Part shown: positions 8,194-17,161 of the stretch, piece after piece | Position numbering within the stretch: the first letter of the stretch is position 1 | Layout: every line of letters starts with the position of its first letter | Source of the DNA: ECT2AJA-044 sp965658225 | GTDB lineage: Bacteria; Bacteroidota; Bacteroidia; Flavobacteriales; ECT2AJA-044 | Direction: 5' to 3' | Assembly: GCA_965658225.1 (NCBI GenBank) | Contig: CBFHRK010000003.1 | Span: 1-64,000 of the forward strand | Length of the DNA: 64,000 nt | Position numbers and translations under genes: made by a program | Notes under the pieces: model-generated | What the model saw: only the letters and a program-made list of their open reading frames with translations | What the model was told of the DNA's origin: nothing | Databases searched by the model: none

Positions 8194-9534
8194 TTAAAGT
8201 TGAATTTTCTTGCTCAGTGTTTGAAAGCGAGCGATGAGAAGAACCGCCGAAATGGTTAATCCGGCCGCTAGGCCGTACCAAACACCTTTCGCTTGATAAC
8301 CCAATTCAAAAGCCAGATAATACCCCAGTGGAATTCCGATTACCCAATAGGCAAAAAGGGTGATCACTGTCGGAATCCGAACATCTTCAAGACCTCTTAA
8401 AGCCCCGAGGGTAACTACTTGAACGCCGTCGCTTAATTGAAATGCCGCCGCAATAAGTAGGAGTCCGACCGCGGTGTCAATCACAAAGGGATCGTCGATA
8501 TAAAGGTTTGCTAACCAATTTCCTTGGGTCATGAAGAGTATTCCCGATAAGGCCATCATGATCATCGATAGCGTGATCGCCGAAAAGGCGGCCCGCCTTA
8601 AATTAATCCGATCTTGAAAACCGCGTTGGTTCCCGACACGTATAGTTGCGGCTGCTCCTAAACCACTGGCCATCATGTAACTCAGGGAAGCAAGGTTAAG
8701 CGCAATTTGATGCGCAGCTAATGAACCCGCGTTGATTTGTCCAATCCAAATAGCGGCAATTACAAAGGCGCCGATTTCGAAAAGCATTTGAAGGGATGTG
8801 GGTATACCCAGTTGTAGGAGTCTTCCAAAATTATCGCGCCGCCAAGGCATAGCGAAGAAATACGGCCTAAACGGCCGGAAAATTTTTGATTTCCATAAAT
8901 AGTAGCCAATAGCGGCAACCATGATGAAGCGACTAATTAATGTAGCGTAGCCCGCACCATTTAATCCCATAGCCGGTACCCCCCATTTTCCATAAATAAA
9001 GATATAATTGAGGCCAATATTGAGCACGTTCGCCGACAAGGAAATCAACATGGGCTGAAAGGTATGCGACAAGCCCTCCATGAATTGCCGAAAAGCCTGA
9101 AAAACCATTAAAGGCAGCATAGAGAGGGTAATAATACTTAGATAAGGATAGCTTAATCGGAGCACCTCGGGCTCTTGATCGAGCCGTCCGAAATAAGGCC
9201 ACAGCAAAAACATAAGGGCAACCAATACAACGGTTGTTATTAGGTTCAGCGCTAAAGAATGTTTGAAAATAGAACCGATTAAACGACTCTTTTTTTCACT
9301 GTGCGCTCGCGCTACAATAGGAGTAAGTGCTTGCGATATTCCGTATCCAATGACGAAAATGACCACCCAAATACTATTTCCTAAAGCCGCAGCCGCCAGC
9401 GGTTCCGTACCTAAGCGACCCACCATTACGCTATCAGCCACACCTACCAATATATGCCCTAGCTGGGAGAGCATTACTGGGTAGGCCAGCTTAAAATTCA
9501 GCCGCAAATGTTGTTTTATGGAAATCTCCGACAT
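8194..9534 (-). CDS. MATE family efflux transporter
   Basis: This 446-residue protein has about 12 predicted membrane segments and the MATE hallmarks: an N-terminal bundle beginning LAYPVMLSQLGHILVGVADSVMVGRLG and a related second half around LGIPTSLQMLFEIGAFVIAAIW, with QIALNLASL. It belongs to the NorM/DinF type and probably exports cationic drugs or metabolites using a Na+ or H+ gradient. The start ATG lies four bases after a perfect -7 box. It is transcribed alone against its neighbours. Two GGCC palindromes fall in the gene, one of them encoding GLAAG in the last membrane segment. Confidence 0.92.
   Translation of the reverse strand: MSEISIKQHLRLNFKLAYPVMLSQLGHILVGVADSVMVGRLGTEPLAAAALGNSIWVVIFVIGYGISQALTPIVARAHSEKKSRLIGSIFKHSLALNLITTVVLVALMFLLWPYFGRLDQEPEVLRLSYPYLSIITLSMLPLMVFQAFRQFMEGLSHTFQPMLISLSANVLNIGLNYIFIYGKWGVPAMGLNGAGYATLISRFIMVAAIGYYLWKSKIFRPFRPYFFAMPWRRDNFGRLLQLGIPTSLQMLFEIGAFVIAAIWIGQINAGSLAAHQIALNLASLSYMMASGLGAAATIRVGNQRGFQDRINLRRAAFSAITLSMIMMALSGILFMTQGNWLANLYIDDPFVIDTAVGLLLIAAAFQLSDGVQVVTLGALRGLEDVRIPTVITLFAYWVIGIPLGYYLAFELGYQAKGVWYGLAAGLTISAVLLIARFQTLSKKIQL
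8263..8274 (+). repeat. GGCC palindrome, loop GCTA
   Basis: Same 12-mer as at 1297 and 41943. It lies inside the MATE gene, antisense to it. Confidence 0.7.
8864..8876 (-). repeat. GGCC palindrome, loop TAAAC
   Basis: Family member in the MATE gene, in sense orientation; it encodes RPFRP. Confidence 0.6.
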
Positions 9535-9538
9535 GGCC

Positions 9539-9546
9539 CAAAGGTA
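9539..9546 (-). promoter_or_regulatory. -7 promoter box TACCTTTG
   Basis: Perfect TAnnTTTG on the minus strand, ending four bases before the MATE start codon; it implies a leaderless transcript. Confidence 0.65.
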
Positions 9547-9673
9547 ATTTTTTCAATTGCGGAGTGCTATTGGCGGGACTTTGAATTTCTAGACAAATTT
9601 CTTGTTAAAAAGATGATTTTGTGCGATATTTGATAGAATTGTTGGGAAACTACACTTTTCAAATCTTTACTTT

Positions 9674-10003
9674 ATGTTGAAAAAATTATTCTTTGTAGTG
9701 CTTTTGGCTGTAAGCTCATTAAGCCTATATGCAGAAGGAGAGGACAAGTCGCTTTCCGCATACCCGAACCCCGCAGTTGATCAAGTAGTCTTTCATTTGG
9801 GTGACCTAGCCACAAAAGGAGGCACCATTACTATTTATAATACTATTGGAGCTGTAATTGCTCAAATTCCGGTAGGTCCGTCTACGGACTTCGTTTTCAA
9901 TATTCCTTCGTCATGGGCACCAAGCCTGTACATTGTGACTTTTGAAGATACGGATGGTGCGAGAACGCAGCCATTAAAACTGACCATAAGGTCTTCGATT
10001 TAA
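9674..10003 (+). CDS. Tiny secreted protein consisting almost only of a T9SS-type sorting domain
   Basis: This 109-residue protein has a signal peptide (MLKKLFFVVLLAVSSLSLYA), then after a few residues the start of a type A-like sorting domain: SAYPNPAVDQVVFHL, TIYNTIGAVI, then SLYIVTFEDTDG. No cargo domain is present. The usual final lysine-rich strand is replaced by LKLTIRSSI. It could be a real mini-protein, a remnant of a larger client, or a structural protein using the same immunoglobulin-like fold. A terminator follows directly, and the next gene has its own start region, so it appears to be a separate gene. Confidence 0.75.
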   Translation: MLKKLFFVVLLAVSSLSLYAEGEDKSLSAYPNPAVDQVVFHLGDLATKGGTITIYNTIGAVIAQIPVGPSTDFVFNIPSSWAPSLYIVTFEDTDGARTQPLKLTIRSSI

Positions 10004-10027
10004 GTGTTAAGTGTTTCTGTTTCAAAA

Positions 10028-10058
10028 GAGAGTCGGGTTCGCCCGGCTCTTTTTATTT
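10028..10058 (+). terminator. Rho-independent terminator
   Basis: The stem AGAGTCGGG / CCCGGCTCT with loop TTCG and one G-T pair is followed by a T-rich tract. Confidence 0.85.
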
Positions 10059-10078
10059 ATACTTTTTTCACATCGAGT

Positions 10079-12526
10079 ATGAAATCGTTTCCCTTCTATC
10101 TATGGACACTCATTTTCTTGTCGATGAGCCTTACGGCTCAGAATAGAACCGAAATCAACAACCGTTCTGTTTGGCGTGAACTGGGCCCAACTCGAGGTCC
10201 TGAGAACCTCGGAATGTCAGAATATCTCTATACCCGGATCAAAGGAACGGGCCGACTCATATTTGTCGAGTTTGACCAAAATAAACCCAACAGAATATTT
10301 ACAGGGTCTCCTACGGGCGGACTCTTCATCTCCGATGATTTAGGTGCATCCTGGCGAAATGGAGGAACTGATTATCTTGAAAGTACAGGAGTTTCGCACC
10401 TTCAAATCGACCCTAATAATAGCAACACATGGTTTATCGCACACGGCGATGGAGATAATGATTTTACTTTTTCTATTGGGGTCGCCCGAACTCAAAACGA
10501 AGGAAAATCATGGGAGTGGATAAACGGATCAGGCACAAACGGATTACCCATTACCAAGTGGGAGTCAACCTGGGAGGAATTGCGCATTCGCAAATTGCTT
10601 GTCGATCCCACTAATGGAAACCGATTGTGGGCAGCGACGACAAAGGGTTTGTTTTTAACGGAGAATGCCCTCGATCGGGCCGATGATGTGCGTTGGCGCA
10701 AAGTAGCCTCCGGTGTATTTTATGATCTCTGTTTTCAGCCAGGATCCGATAGTAAGGTCATTTTCGCTTCAAGCAATACGCTGTGGAAATCAACCGACAA
10801 AGGATCCACTTTTAAACAGGTTACAATTCCGTCAAACCTTTCCATCGCGAAAGACCCTTTAAGCGTAAAAAGACTTACACTCAGGTTTAGTCCGGAGAAT
10901 TCCGAGAAGCTGTGGGTTGCCTATACGGCGGACAACGGCCCCCGAAGCAAGTCGTTCAACGCCGAATTGTATTTCTTGAACACAGATATCGAAAAATGGA
11001 ATTATGTAAAAAGTTTCGAACGTGATTTAGGCGCTCAAAAGCAGATGGGTCGAGGAAGAGCGCAATCGTTTACCGTGAATCCTTTCAATGCCGAGGAACT
11101 TTTTTGGGGAAATGTTTTAAGTGTTTATAAAAGTTCGGATGGTGGAGTTACAGCCGAAGCCAAAACAAAAGATTTTCACGACGATTTACACTGGATGGGA
11201 TTCGATCTATCGGGTAAAAACCTATACATAGCCACTGACGGAGGTCTTAACCGAAGCGCTGATCACGGTGAAACATGGACCGACCTAACCAATAATATTG
11301 GGGTCTCCAATATGTACAATATGGGGCAGGGTAGACTTCGATCCGAAGATCTCATTTACGGCGGATTTGATACGGGAAATGTCTGGCGCGATTCACTCGG
11401 TATTTGGCGGCAAGTATATTTTGGCGATGGATTCGAATGCTCAGTTGTTGAGGCCGACTCTTCCTTTTATTTACTTGGATCTACAAGCTCGGGTTTTGCT
11501 CGAATTAACATGAAAGGCAAAACCAAAAGAATTTCGCCGAATAGGAGTAAAGCCGGTAGTCAGTGGAAAATCCACTATGCTATGGATGCGGAAGCGCCTG
11601 AAAATCTGTATTTCGCCGCGCCTAAGGGAGTGTTTCGTTCATTCAACGGCGGTAAAGAGTGGGAATCTATACTGGAAGGCTCAACGGACCCCTATTGGGA
11701 GGCTTTTTTAAATGAGTACAACACGAATCAATTGTACATCAGCACGCTAGGGCAAAATGAAGTTTGGAGAACGAACAACGCGCGCAGTGAAAATAAGAAT
11801 CAATTGCAATGGGAGCAATTATTCCCTTCTGTGATTTCATTTAACAATGGTAAGCCCATTACGCTCGTTATTTCCGATATCGAGCCGGATCCATTTTCGG
11901 AAAGTGGTTTCTGGATTGCCTACGGGCGATACGAGAACGGAGGAAATTACCCGAAACCGAAAGTAGTATACTTCAACGGAAGTAGTTACGAAGATTGGAC
12001 TGGGTTGTTTGAAGGGGATAATGCGCTCAACCATATTAAGGTCACGGAAATTGAAGCGGATCCCGCCCTTCCCGGGCGGATTTACATCGGAACCACACGA
12101 GGAGTTTATTCTAAGGATGGTGCAAATGATCGGTGGACCCTTCATTTTGGGGTTCCACATTGCGAAATAAATGAACTAGAGCTACAGCCGATTTCGAGAA
12201 AATTAAGAGCGGCCACCTTTGGGCGTGGGTTGTGGGAAATGGACCTTCCGGCCGAGCAGGCCGAAGTAAAAATTCGGAAAAACACCAAATGGACGAACCG
12301 AACCATTTATACGAGCATTCGAATCAAAAAGGGAGCGGAGCTTGAATTATCAGGGACCACAACCCTTGCTAAAGGCGCGGTAATAATCGTTGAGCCAGGT
12401 GCAACTCTTGTTCAGGAGAACGAATTCGTGACCGCCCACGGAGTTGAGCCGAAGAAGGTTCAAGTAGAGTCTACAAGCGGGTTCCTATTTTGGAAAGGTA
12501 AGTCGGGTGAACACATCGGGCCGTGA
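10079..12526 (+). CDS. Secreted Asp-box (BNR/VPS10-like) beta-propeller protein
   Basis: From the ATG at 10079 the product is 815 residues with a signal peptide (MKSFPFYLWTLIFLSMSLTAQ). Repeated Asp-box motifs are visible (SDDLGASW, TQNEGKSW, STDKGSTF, SSDGGV, SADHGETW), each in a beta-propeller blade, as in sialidases, VPS10/sortilin and family 74 xyloglucanases. Catalytic residues cannot be assigned. The last ~90 residues resemble a right-handed beta-helix start (GAELELSGTTTLAKGAVIIVEPGATL) and there is no YPNP-type sorting domain, unlike most Bacteroidota homologues. The stop codon lies within a GGCC palindrome. The longer frame from 10004 was rejected because the terminator and signal peptide lie downstream of it. 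Confidence 0.85.
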   Translation: MKSFPFYLWTLIFLSMSLTAQNRTEINNRSVWRELGPTRGPENLGMSEYLYTRIKGTGRLIFVEFDQNKPNRIFTGSPTGGLFISDDLGASWRNGGTDYLESTGVSHLQIDPNNSNTWFIAHGDGDNDFTFSIGVARTQNEGKSWEWINGSGTNGLPITKWESTWEELRIRKLLVDPTNGNRLWAATTKGLFLTENALDRADDVRWRKVASGVFYDLCFQPGSDSKVIFASSNTLWKSTDKGSTFKQVTIPSNLSIAKDPLSVKRLTLRFSPENSEKLWVAYTADNGPRSKSFNAELYFLNTDIEKWNYVKSFERDLGAQKQMGRGRAQSFTVNPFNAEELFWGNVLSVYKSSDGGVTAEAKTKDFHDDLHWMGFDLSGKNLYIATDGGLNRSADHGETWTDLTNNIGVSNMYNMGQGRLRSEDLIYGGFDTGNVWRDSLGIWRQVYFGDGFECSVVEADSSFYLLGSTSSGFARINMKGKTKRISPNRSKAGSQWKIHYAMDAEAPENLYFAAPKGVFRSFNGGKEWESILEGSTDPYWEAFLNEYNTNQLYISTLGQNEVWRTNNARSENKNQLQWEQLFPSVISFNNGKPITLVISDIEPDPFSESGFWIAYGRYENGGNYPKPKVVYFNGSSYEDWTGLFEGDNALNHIKVTEIEADPALPGRIYIGTTRGVYSKDGANDRWTLHFGVPHCEINELELQPISRKLRAATFGRGLWEMDLPAEQAEVKIRKNTKWTNRTIYTSIRIKKGAELELSGTTTLAKGAVIIVEPGATLVQENEFVTAHGVEPKKVQVESTSGFLFWKGKSGEHIGP
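10667..10680 (-). repeat. GCCC/GGGC variant palindrome
   Basis: GCCC-TCGATC-GGGC followed by CGA. It looks like a shortened-stem variant of the GGCC palindrome family, inside the Asp-box gene. Confidence 0.4.
12063..12079 (-). repeat. CCGCCC/GGGCGG variant palindrome
   Basis: Six-bp stem CCGCCC-TTCCC-GGGCGG followed by A; on the minus strand it reads TCCGCCC, loop GGGAA, GGGCGG. It has the family's TC flank and G..A loop with a different stem. Confidence 0.45.
12250..12262 (+). repeat. GGCC palindrome, loop GAGCA
   Basis: Identical to the copy at 54639; it encodes PAEQA in both genes. Sense orientation. Confidence 0.65.
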
Positions 12527-12530
12527 GGCC
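12519..12530 (+). repeat. GGCC palindrome, loop GTGA, spanning a stop codon
   Basis: The element (GGGCCGTGAGGCCC when extended by one base on each side) contains the TGA stop codon of the Asp-box protein. Confidence 0.65.
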
Positions 12531-12543
12531 CTTAGCGTTTCAA

Positions 12544-14172
12544 TTAAGTCTGTAAAACTCCCGTATTATAAGGTCGTGTGGCCGGAGCATTATTCGCCAT
12601 TTCTATACCCATACTCAGTACTTCCCTCGTTTTGCGCGGATCAATAATTCCATCGAGCCACAATCGAGACGCCGCATAATATGGCGATGTTTGATCGGCA
12701 TAGCGCTTTTCAATTCGTTCGAGCAATTCCGATTCCTTTTCCGAAGTAATTTCTTCTCCAAGTCCTTTCAAGCGACTTTTCTCAATTTGCAAAAGCACTT
12801 TCGCCGCTTGCGAACCTCCCATTACGGCAACATTCGCTGTTGGCCAGCCCATAATGAGCCTTGGGTCGTAGGCTTTTCCACACATCGCATAGTTTCCAGC
12901 TCCGTAGGAATTCCCCATCACGATGGTGAATTTTGGAACTACTGAATTGGCCATGGCGCTCACGAGTTTGGCGCCGTCTTTAATAATTCCGCCGTGTTCA
13001 CTTCGAGAACCGACCATAAAACCCGTTACATCTTGCAGAAAAACCAAGGGGATTTTCTTTTGGTTGCAGTTCATGATAAAGCGAGCGGCTTTGTCGGCAG
13101 AGTCACTGTAAATGACACCCCCAAACTGCATCTCTCCCTTTTTACTCTTTACGAGTTTTCGCTGATTAGCTACAATTCCAACCGCCCAGCCATCAATACG
13201 GCCGTACCCACAGGAAATCGTTTGCCCATATCCAGCTTTGTATTCTTCCCACGAATCTGCATCAATGATTCGGTCAATAATTTCCTGCACATCATAGGGC
13301 TTGTCGCGCTTTTCAGGCAATACGCCCAATAGCTCGCTTGTCGGTTTTGCCGGCTCTTTTGCTTCTTTTCGGTTGAATCCGGCCTTTTCGAAATCGCCAA
13401 TTTTCTCGACAATATTCTTTATCGAATCTAAACAAGCTTTATCGTCTTTGCTTTTGTAATCGGTAACACCTGAAATTTCGCAATGAGTTGTGGCCCCGCC
13501 CAACGTTTCGTTGTCGATATCTTCTCCGATTGCCGCCTTAACAAGGTAGGATCCTGCTAAGAAAATAGTACCAGTTTTATCCACGATTAGGGCCTCATCG
13601 CTCATAATCGGAAGATAGGCACCGCCCGCTACGCAAGAGCCCATTACCGCAGAAATTTGGGGAATTCCCATACTCGACATCACCGCGTTATTGCGGAAAA
13701 TGCGCCCAAAATGTTCTTTGTCCGGAAAAATTTCGTCTTGTAGGGGAAGAAAAACGCCTGCACTATCTACAAGGTAAATGATGGGCAGGCGATTTTCCAT
13801 GGCTATTTCCTGAGCCCGAAGGTTTTTTTTACCCGTTATCGGGAACCATGCTCCAGCTTTTACGGTAGCGTCATTAGCCACTACAATGCACTGACGGCCT
13901 TGCACATAGGCGATGACAATAACCACACCACCGCTTGGGCAACCGCCGTACTCTTCGTACATGCCTTCACCGGCAAAGGCTCCAATTTCCACAACCGGGC
14001 GATCATTATCGACCAAGTAATCAATCCGCTCACGGGCAGTTAATTTTCCTTGCGCATGTTGTTTTGCGATCTTGGCTTTTCCTCCGCCTTCGTATATTTT
14101 CGAAAGCCGTTGCTCCAAGTCGGAGACCATAAGCTGCAATTTATCTTCGTTGCGATTGAATTCTATGTTCAT
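12544..14172 (-). CDS. Acyl-CoA carboxylase beta (carboxyltransferase) subunit, methylcrotonyl/propionyl-CoA carboxylase type
   Basis: These 542 residues contain both carboxyltransferase half-domains: the N-terminal CoA-binding half (ARERIDYLVD, DSAGVFLPLQDEIFPDK, GSCVAGGAYLPIMSDEA) and the C-terminal carboxybiotin half (FLQDVTGFMVGS, MGNSYGAGNYAMCGKAYDP, NVAVMGGSQAA). The FLPLQDEIFPD and GGAYLPIMSDE stretches fit methylcrotonyl-CoA carboxylase beta best, which would put it in leucine catabolism beside the leucine dehydrogenase elsewhere in the window; propionyl-CoA or another acyl-CoA is possible. It transfers CO2 from carboxybiotin to the acyl-CoA. The biotin carboxylase subunit is not in the window. 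A TATTTTTG box lies 17 bases upstream. Confidence 0.88.
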   Translation of the reverse strand: MNIEFNRNEDKLQLMVSDLEQRLSKIYEGGGKAKIAKQHAQGKLTARERIDYLVDNDRPVVEIGAFAGEGMYEEYGGCPSGGVVIVIAYVQGRQCIVVANDATVKAGAWFPITGKKNLRAQEIAMENRLPIIYLVDSAGVFLPLQDEIFPDKEHFGRIFRNNAVMSSMGIPQISAVMGSCVAGGAYLPIMSDEALIVDKTGTIFLAGSYLVKAAIGEDIDNETLGGATTHCEISGVTDYKSKDDKACLDSIKNIVEKIGDFEKAGFNRKEAKEPAKPTSELLGVLPEKRDKPYDVQEIIDRIIDADSWEEYKAGYGQTISCGYGRIDGWAVGIVANQRKLVKSKKGEMQFGGVIYSDSADKAARFIMNCNQKKIPLVFLQDVTGFMVGSRSEHGGIIKDGAKLVSAMANSVVPKFTIVMGNSYGAGNYAMCGKAYDPRLIMGWPTANVAVMGGSQAAKVLLQIEKSRLKGLGEEITSEKESELLERIEKRYADQTSPYYAASRLWLDGIIDPRKTREVLSMGIEMANNAPATRPYNTGVLQT

Positions 14173-14189
14173 AGTTTTGTGTAGTAAAT

Positions 14190-14197
14190 CAAAAATA
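14190..14197 (-). promoter_or_regulatory. -7 promoter box TATTTTTG
   Basis: Perfect TAnnTTTG on the minus strand, 17 bases upstream of the carboxylase ATG, in the short space between this gene and wbqC. Confidence 0.55.
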
Positions 14198-14221
14198 CCT
14201 GCCTCTCAGCAGGATGACAAA

Positions 14222-14848
14222 TTAACCCCGACTAAGTTCGCAATCTAAGAGAAAAGAATAGGCGGCCGGACCTACATTGAAAAGTAAATCGAGAATGCTT
14301 AAATCTTCGAGAAACGGGTTCCGATCGCTAAACACCTGATGGTAACTTTCCGATTTGAGGGTTAGACCTTTTTTCGGGTGAATTTCTTCCCGAAAATCAA
14401 TGTCATTTTCGTCAGCCTCCACATAAGTTGCGGACAGCTCAAAGTTGGGTTCTATTTCTAATTCTGTAATCACCCAATGAATAGAAGCCAGATTTAATGC
14501 TCCCAGCGTGGCATATTGAACTTCGAAAATGGGTTTTAAAGAGTCTTCGTAGTATTCGAAATAGGGCGATGATCGGTAGGCCGATTCAATCGATCGCCAG
14601 TGTATAATGGGCCAGTTTTCGGCATAGGTTATCGCCATTTCGGCAGTTGAGGACCGTATTCCTCGTTTGTGAGCAACAGGCACTACGAGGTTTTTACGAC
14701 CACTTGGGTCGGCAATGCACATACGATTGCGGTAACTTTGCTTTTGAAAATTTTCGCCAAGGTCGAGTACATTGGTACCATCCTGCCGCCAGGCAGCCCA
14801 AAAAGAAATAGGAGGGAAGTAGGCTAAGCTAAAGAGCTTACGCGGCAT
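14222..14848 (-). CDS. WbqC family protein
   Basis: This 208-residue protein matches the WbqC-like family (SLAYFPPISFWAAWRQ, then the conserved QKQSYRNRMCIADPSGRKNLVVPV and HWRSIESAYRSSPYFEYYEDSL). The family is found in O-antigen clusters and, in Bacteroidota, next to signal peptidase I; its biochemical role is not established. The start overlaps the lepB end by 11 bases, so it is the last gene of the parA-to-wbqC operon. Confidence 0.85.
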   Translation of the reverse strand: MPRKLFSLAYFPPISFWAAWRQDGTNVLDLGENFQKQSYRNRMCIADPSGRKNLVVPVAHKRGIRSSTAEMAITYAENWPIIHWRSIESAYRSSPYFEYYEDSLKPIFEVQYATLGALNLASIHWVITELEIEPNFELSATYVEADENDIDFREEIHPKKGLTLKSESYHQVFSDRNPFLEDLSILDLLFNVGPAAYSFLLDCELSRG

Positions 14849-16445
14849 TTTTACGACGATTTATAATCCGACGAACTACATAGTACCCAACCACAAGTAC
14901 CAAGAAATAAGGGAGAAGTGAAGATCGTTTTCCCTTTCCGTGAACAAAGGTAAATACTCGGTCTTTACGGATTTTCTTAATCCCATCCTGAAATTTGTTG
15001 TAGCTCATCCAAATAAATGAGGCTTTTCCAACCACATGATCCTCTGGAACATAGCCCCAGAATCGTGAGTCGAGCGAATTATGGCGGTTATCTCCCATCA
15101 TCCAGTAGTAATCCATTTCAAACGTATAGCTGGTTGCTACTTCGCCATCAATGAATACCTGATCGTCTTTGACTTCGAGTTCGTGCCCTTCATAAAACGA
15201 GATGATGCGCTCGAACAAGCGAATATTATCGGCTGATACATCTACCGTTGCGCCTTGCTCCGGAATATAGAGTGGACCAAAATTGTCCACGTTCCAAGGG
15301 TATCGCTCAGGGTCGTTGGGGAATATAAGTTCACTTGTATTGCCTTTCGCTTCAACCAAGGGCTCAATGGCAACTACATTGGAATAGTTCGACAACTTTT
15401 CGACGTTTTCAGGCGTAAGCAGGTAAACGTAATCGGTCCTTGAGCTCTGTCCACCCTCGGTAATATCGAGTTCGAGAAGTGTTCTTTTATTGAATCCCTG
15501 ACCGTTTGTGCGCACTACATAGCTGAATTGTGGTTCCGCCCTATCGGGCAGATGCGCACTATCGCCGTTAATAAATAACTGACGGTTTTCAATGTACACG
15601 GAATCGCCTGGTATGGCGACGCATCGTTTTATATAATTCGTTCTTTTATCGACAGGCAAATCTGAATCCATGGGGTAGTTAAAAACAACAATATCGTTGT
15701 TCTTGACCTTGGCAAAACCGGGCAAGCGATGATAATCGAATTCAACCCAACTCAAGAACGAAGGGAATCCTAATAAGGGAACTTCATTGTGCATCAATGG
15801 GAGCGAAAGCGGGGTCATCGGCATTCGAGGTCCGTAATTGATTTTCGAAACAAATAGGAAATCACCAATCATCATTGATTTTTCCATCGATGATGTGGGA
15901 ATCGTATAGGCTTCGATGGTAAATGTTCGAATGACTGTTGCCGCGATAATAGCAAAGGTCACTGCTTCAATCCATTCGCGATTCCCCGATTTATTCCCTC
16001 TTAAGCGCGCTCCTTCGTACTTTGATTCTTTTGAGTTACCGATTACGGGTAGGTAAATTCCAAGGGTGAAAATAGCAAGTGCTCGATCGGCCGTCGATCG
16101 GCGTCCAAAGACTTGAAGCGTTTCACTAAAGACGACCATCCACATAATCCAGCTAACCATGGGCAGGTAAAGTAGTATTACCCACCATGCGNNNNNNNNN
16201 NNNNNNNNNNNNNNNNNNNNNNNNNNNNNNNNNNNNNNNNNNNNNNNNNNNNNNNNNNNNNNNNNNNNNNNNNNNNNNNNNNNNNNNNNCGGCCGCTCAA
16301 TCATTTTTAGGATTTGGATTTCTCCATAAACGGGGATCACCAAGGGCCAAACCTCTTGGTCGCGTTTTTTGAAGAAAGGAAAGAAATAGAGAAAGCGCAC
16401 TCCTTGAAGAAGGGCAAATCCGAGTAGAAAACCAGTCCAGGTCAT
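14838..16445 (-). CDS. lepB: Signal peptidase I, Bacteroidota long form (interrupted by scaffold gap)
   Basis: This removes signal peptides from exported preproteins at the outer face of the inner membrane. The catalytic serine lies in SSMEKSMMIGDFLFV and the general-base lysine in IKRCVAIPGDSVY; the MMGDNRHNSLDSRFWG box is intact. The protein is much longer than E. coli LepB's core, with several N-terminal membrane segments, an insert between the catalytic boxes and a C-terminal membrane helix (PYFLVLVVGYYVV), as is usual in the phylum. A run of Ns falls at about residues 52-85. It overlaps dapB by four bases (ATGA) and wbqC by 11. Confidence 0.93.
   Translation of the reverse strand: MTWTGFLLGFALLQGVRFLYFFPFFKKRDQEVWPLVIPVYGEIQILKMIERPXXXXXXXXXXXXXXXXXXXXXXXXXXXXXXXXXAWWVILLYLPMVSWIMWMVVFSETLQVFGRRSTADRALAIFTLGIYLPVIGNSKESKYEGARLRGNKSGNREWIEAVTFAIIAATVIRTFTIEAYTIPTSSMEKSMMIGDFLFVSKINYGPRMPMTPLSLPLMHNEVPLLGFPSFLSWVEFDYHRLPGFAKVKNNDIVVFNYPMDSDLPVDKRTNYIKRCVAIPGDSVYIENRQLFINGDSAHLPDRAEPQFSYVVRTNGQGFNKRTLLELDITEGGQSSRTDYVYLLTPENVEKLSNYSNVVAIEPLVEAKGNTSELIFPNDPERYPWNVDNFGPLYIPEQGATVDVSADNIRLFERIISFYEGHELEVKDDQVFIDGEVATSYTFEMDYYWMMGDNRHNSLDSRFWGYVPEDHVVGKASFIWMSYNKFQDGIKKIRKDRVFTFVHGKGKRSSLLPYFLVLVVGYYVVRRIINRRKNAA
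16192..16289. other. Scaffold gap (98 N) inside lepB
   Basis: The coding frame happens to agree on both sides of the gap, but its true length is unknown, so residues 52-85 of the signal peptidase are undetermined. The right flank begins CGGCCGCT. Confidence 0.95.
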
Positions 16446-17158
16446 AAGTTCAGTAAATCATTCATGCCAAAGGTACCGGTTTTTCCCGGTAGCCATTCGG
16501 CGGCTACAACAGCCCCCAAAGCAAAGCCTTTTCTGCTTTTTGCTTCATGGCGCAAATTAATAATGTCAATATCGCTTTCGTAAATTATTTCGTGCGTTCC
16601 AGGCACGTCATCTATGCGTTCAGAACGAATAGAAAGTTGATTTGTTGTTTCCGATGGTCCTAGAACCCATTCTTCTTTTCTTTGGATCTCATCCATTATT
16701 TGGGTCGCTAAAATGATTGCTGTGCCGCTCGGCGCGTCTTTCTTCCGAGTATGATGTGTTTCCGTCATGTGCACATCGTATTCTTCGTGCCCGTTCATGA
16801 GTTCGGCCATTCTTTTGTTGAGGGCAAAAAAGAGATTGACCCCTAAAGAAAAGTTGGAGGCGTAAAAGAGGGCACCCTTTTTATCGGCCCGAAGGGCGTT
16901 AATTTCGTCCCAATGGGAAAGCCACCCCGTAGTTCCTGAAACTACCGGGATACCTACCGTGATTGCAGTACTTATAAGTTCCTTAGCGGATTCAGGCGTG
17001 CTAAAATCAATAGCCACCTCGGCATTTTTGAGTCCTGCGATCAAGTCCTCAGCCGATGTTTTGCTCGACGATTTAAAAACGATATTGTGTCCGCGATCAA
17101 GGGCGACTTGCTCAATTTCGCGTCCCATAGTTCCGTATCCGAGTAAGGCGATTTTCAT
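16442..17158 (-). CDS. dapB: 4-hydroxy-tetrahydrodipicolinate reductase
   Basis: DapB reduces 4-hydroxy-tetrahydrodipicolinate to tetrahydrodipicolinate with NAD(P)H in lysine and diaminopimelate synthesis. The 238 residues show the Rossmann motif GYGTMGRE at the N-terminus, STPESAKELI, SNFSLGVNLFF, and the catalytic/substrate loop ETHHTRKKDAPSGTA with the active-site His and Lys. Length is usual for the shorter Bacteroidota type. It begins three bases after the DUF5683 gene stop and overlaps lepB by four bases, so translation is probably coupled. Its place in the parAB operon is typical of the phylum. Confidence 0.96.
   Translation of the reverse strand: MKIALLGYGTMGREIEQVALDRGHNIVFKSSSKTSAEDLIAGLKNAEVAIDFSTPESAKELISTAITVGIPVVSGTTGWLSHWDEINALRADKKGALFYASNFSLGVNLFFALNKRMAELMNGHEEYDVHMTETHHTRKKDAPSGTAIILATQIMDEIQRKEEWVLGPSETTNQLSIRSERIDDVPGTHEIIYESDIDIINLRHEAKSRKGFALGAVVAAEWLPGKTGTFGMNDLLNL
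16887..16897 (+). repeat. GCCC/GGGC variant palindrome, loop GAA
   Basis: GCCC-GAA-GGGC preceded by TCG inside dapB; a shortened-stem variant of the GGCC palindrome family. Confidence 0.4.
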
Positions 17159-17161
17159 TGG

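Noticed and set aside
13170..13412. Open reading frames opposite the carboxylase gene
   Set aside because: They are short, overlap a well-recognised gene, lack start signals and carry no recognisable domain.
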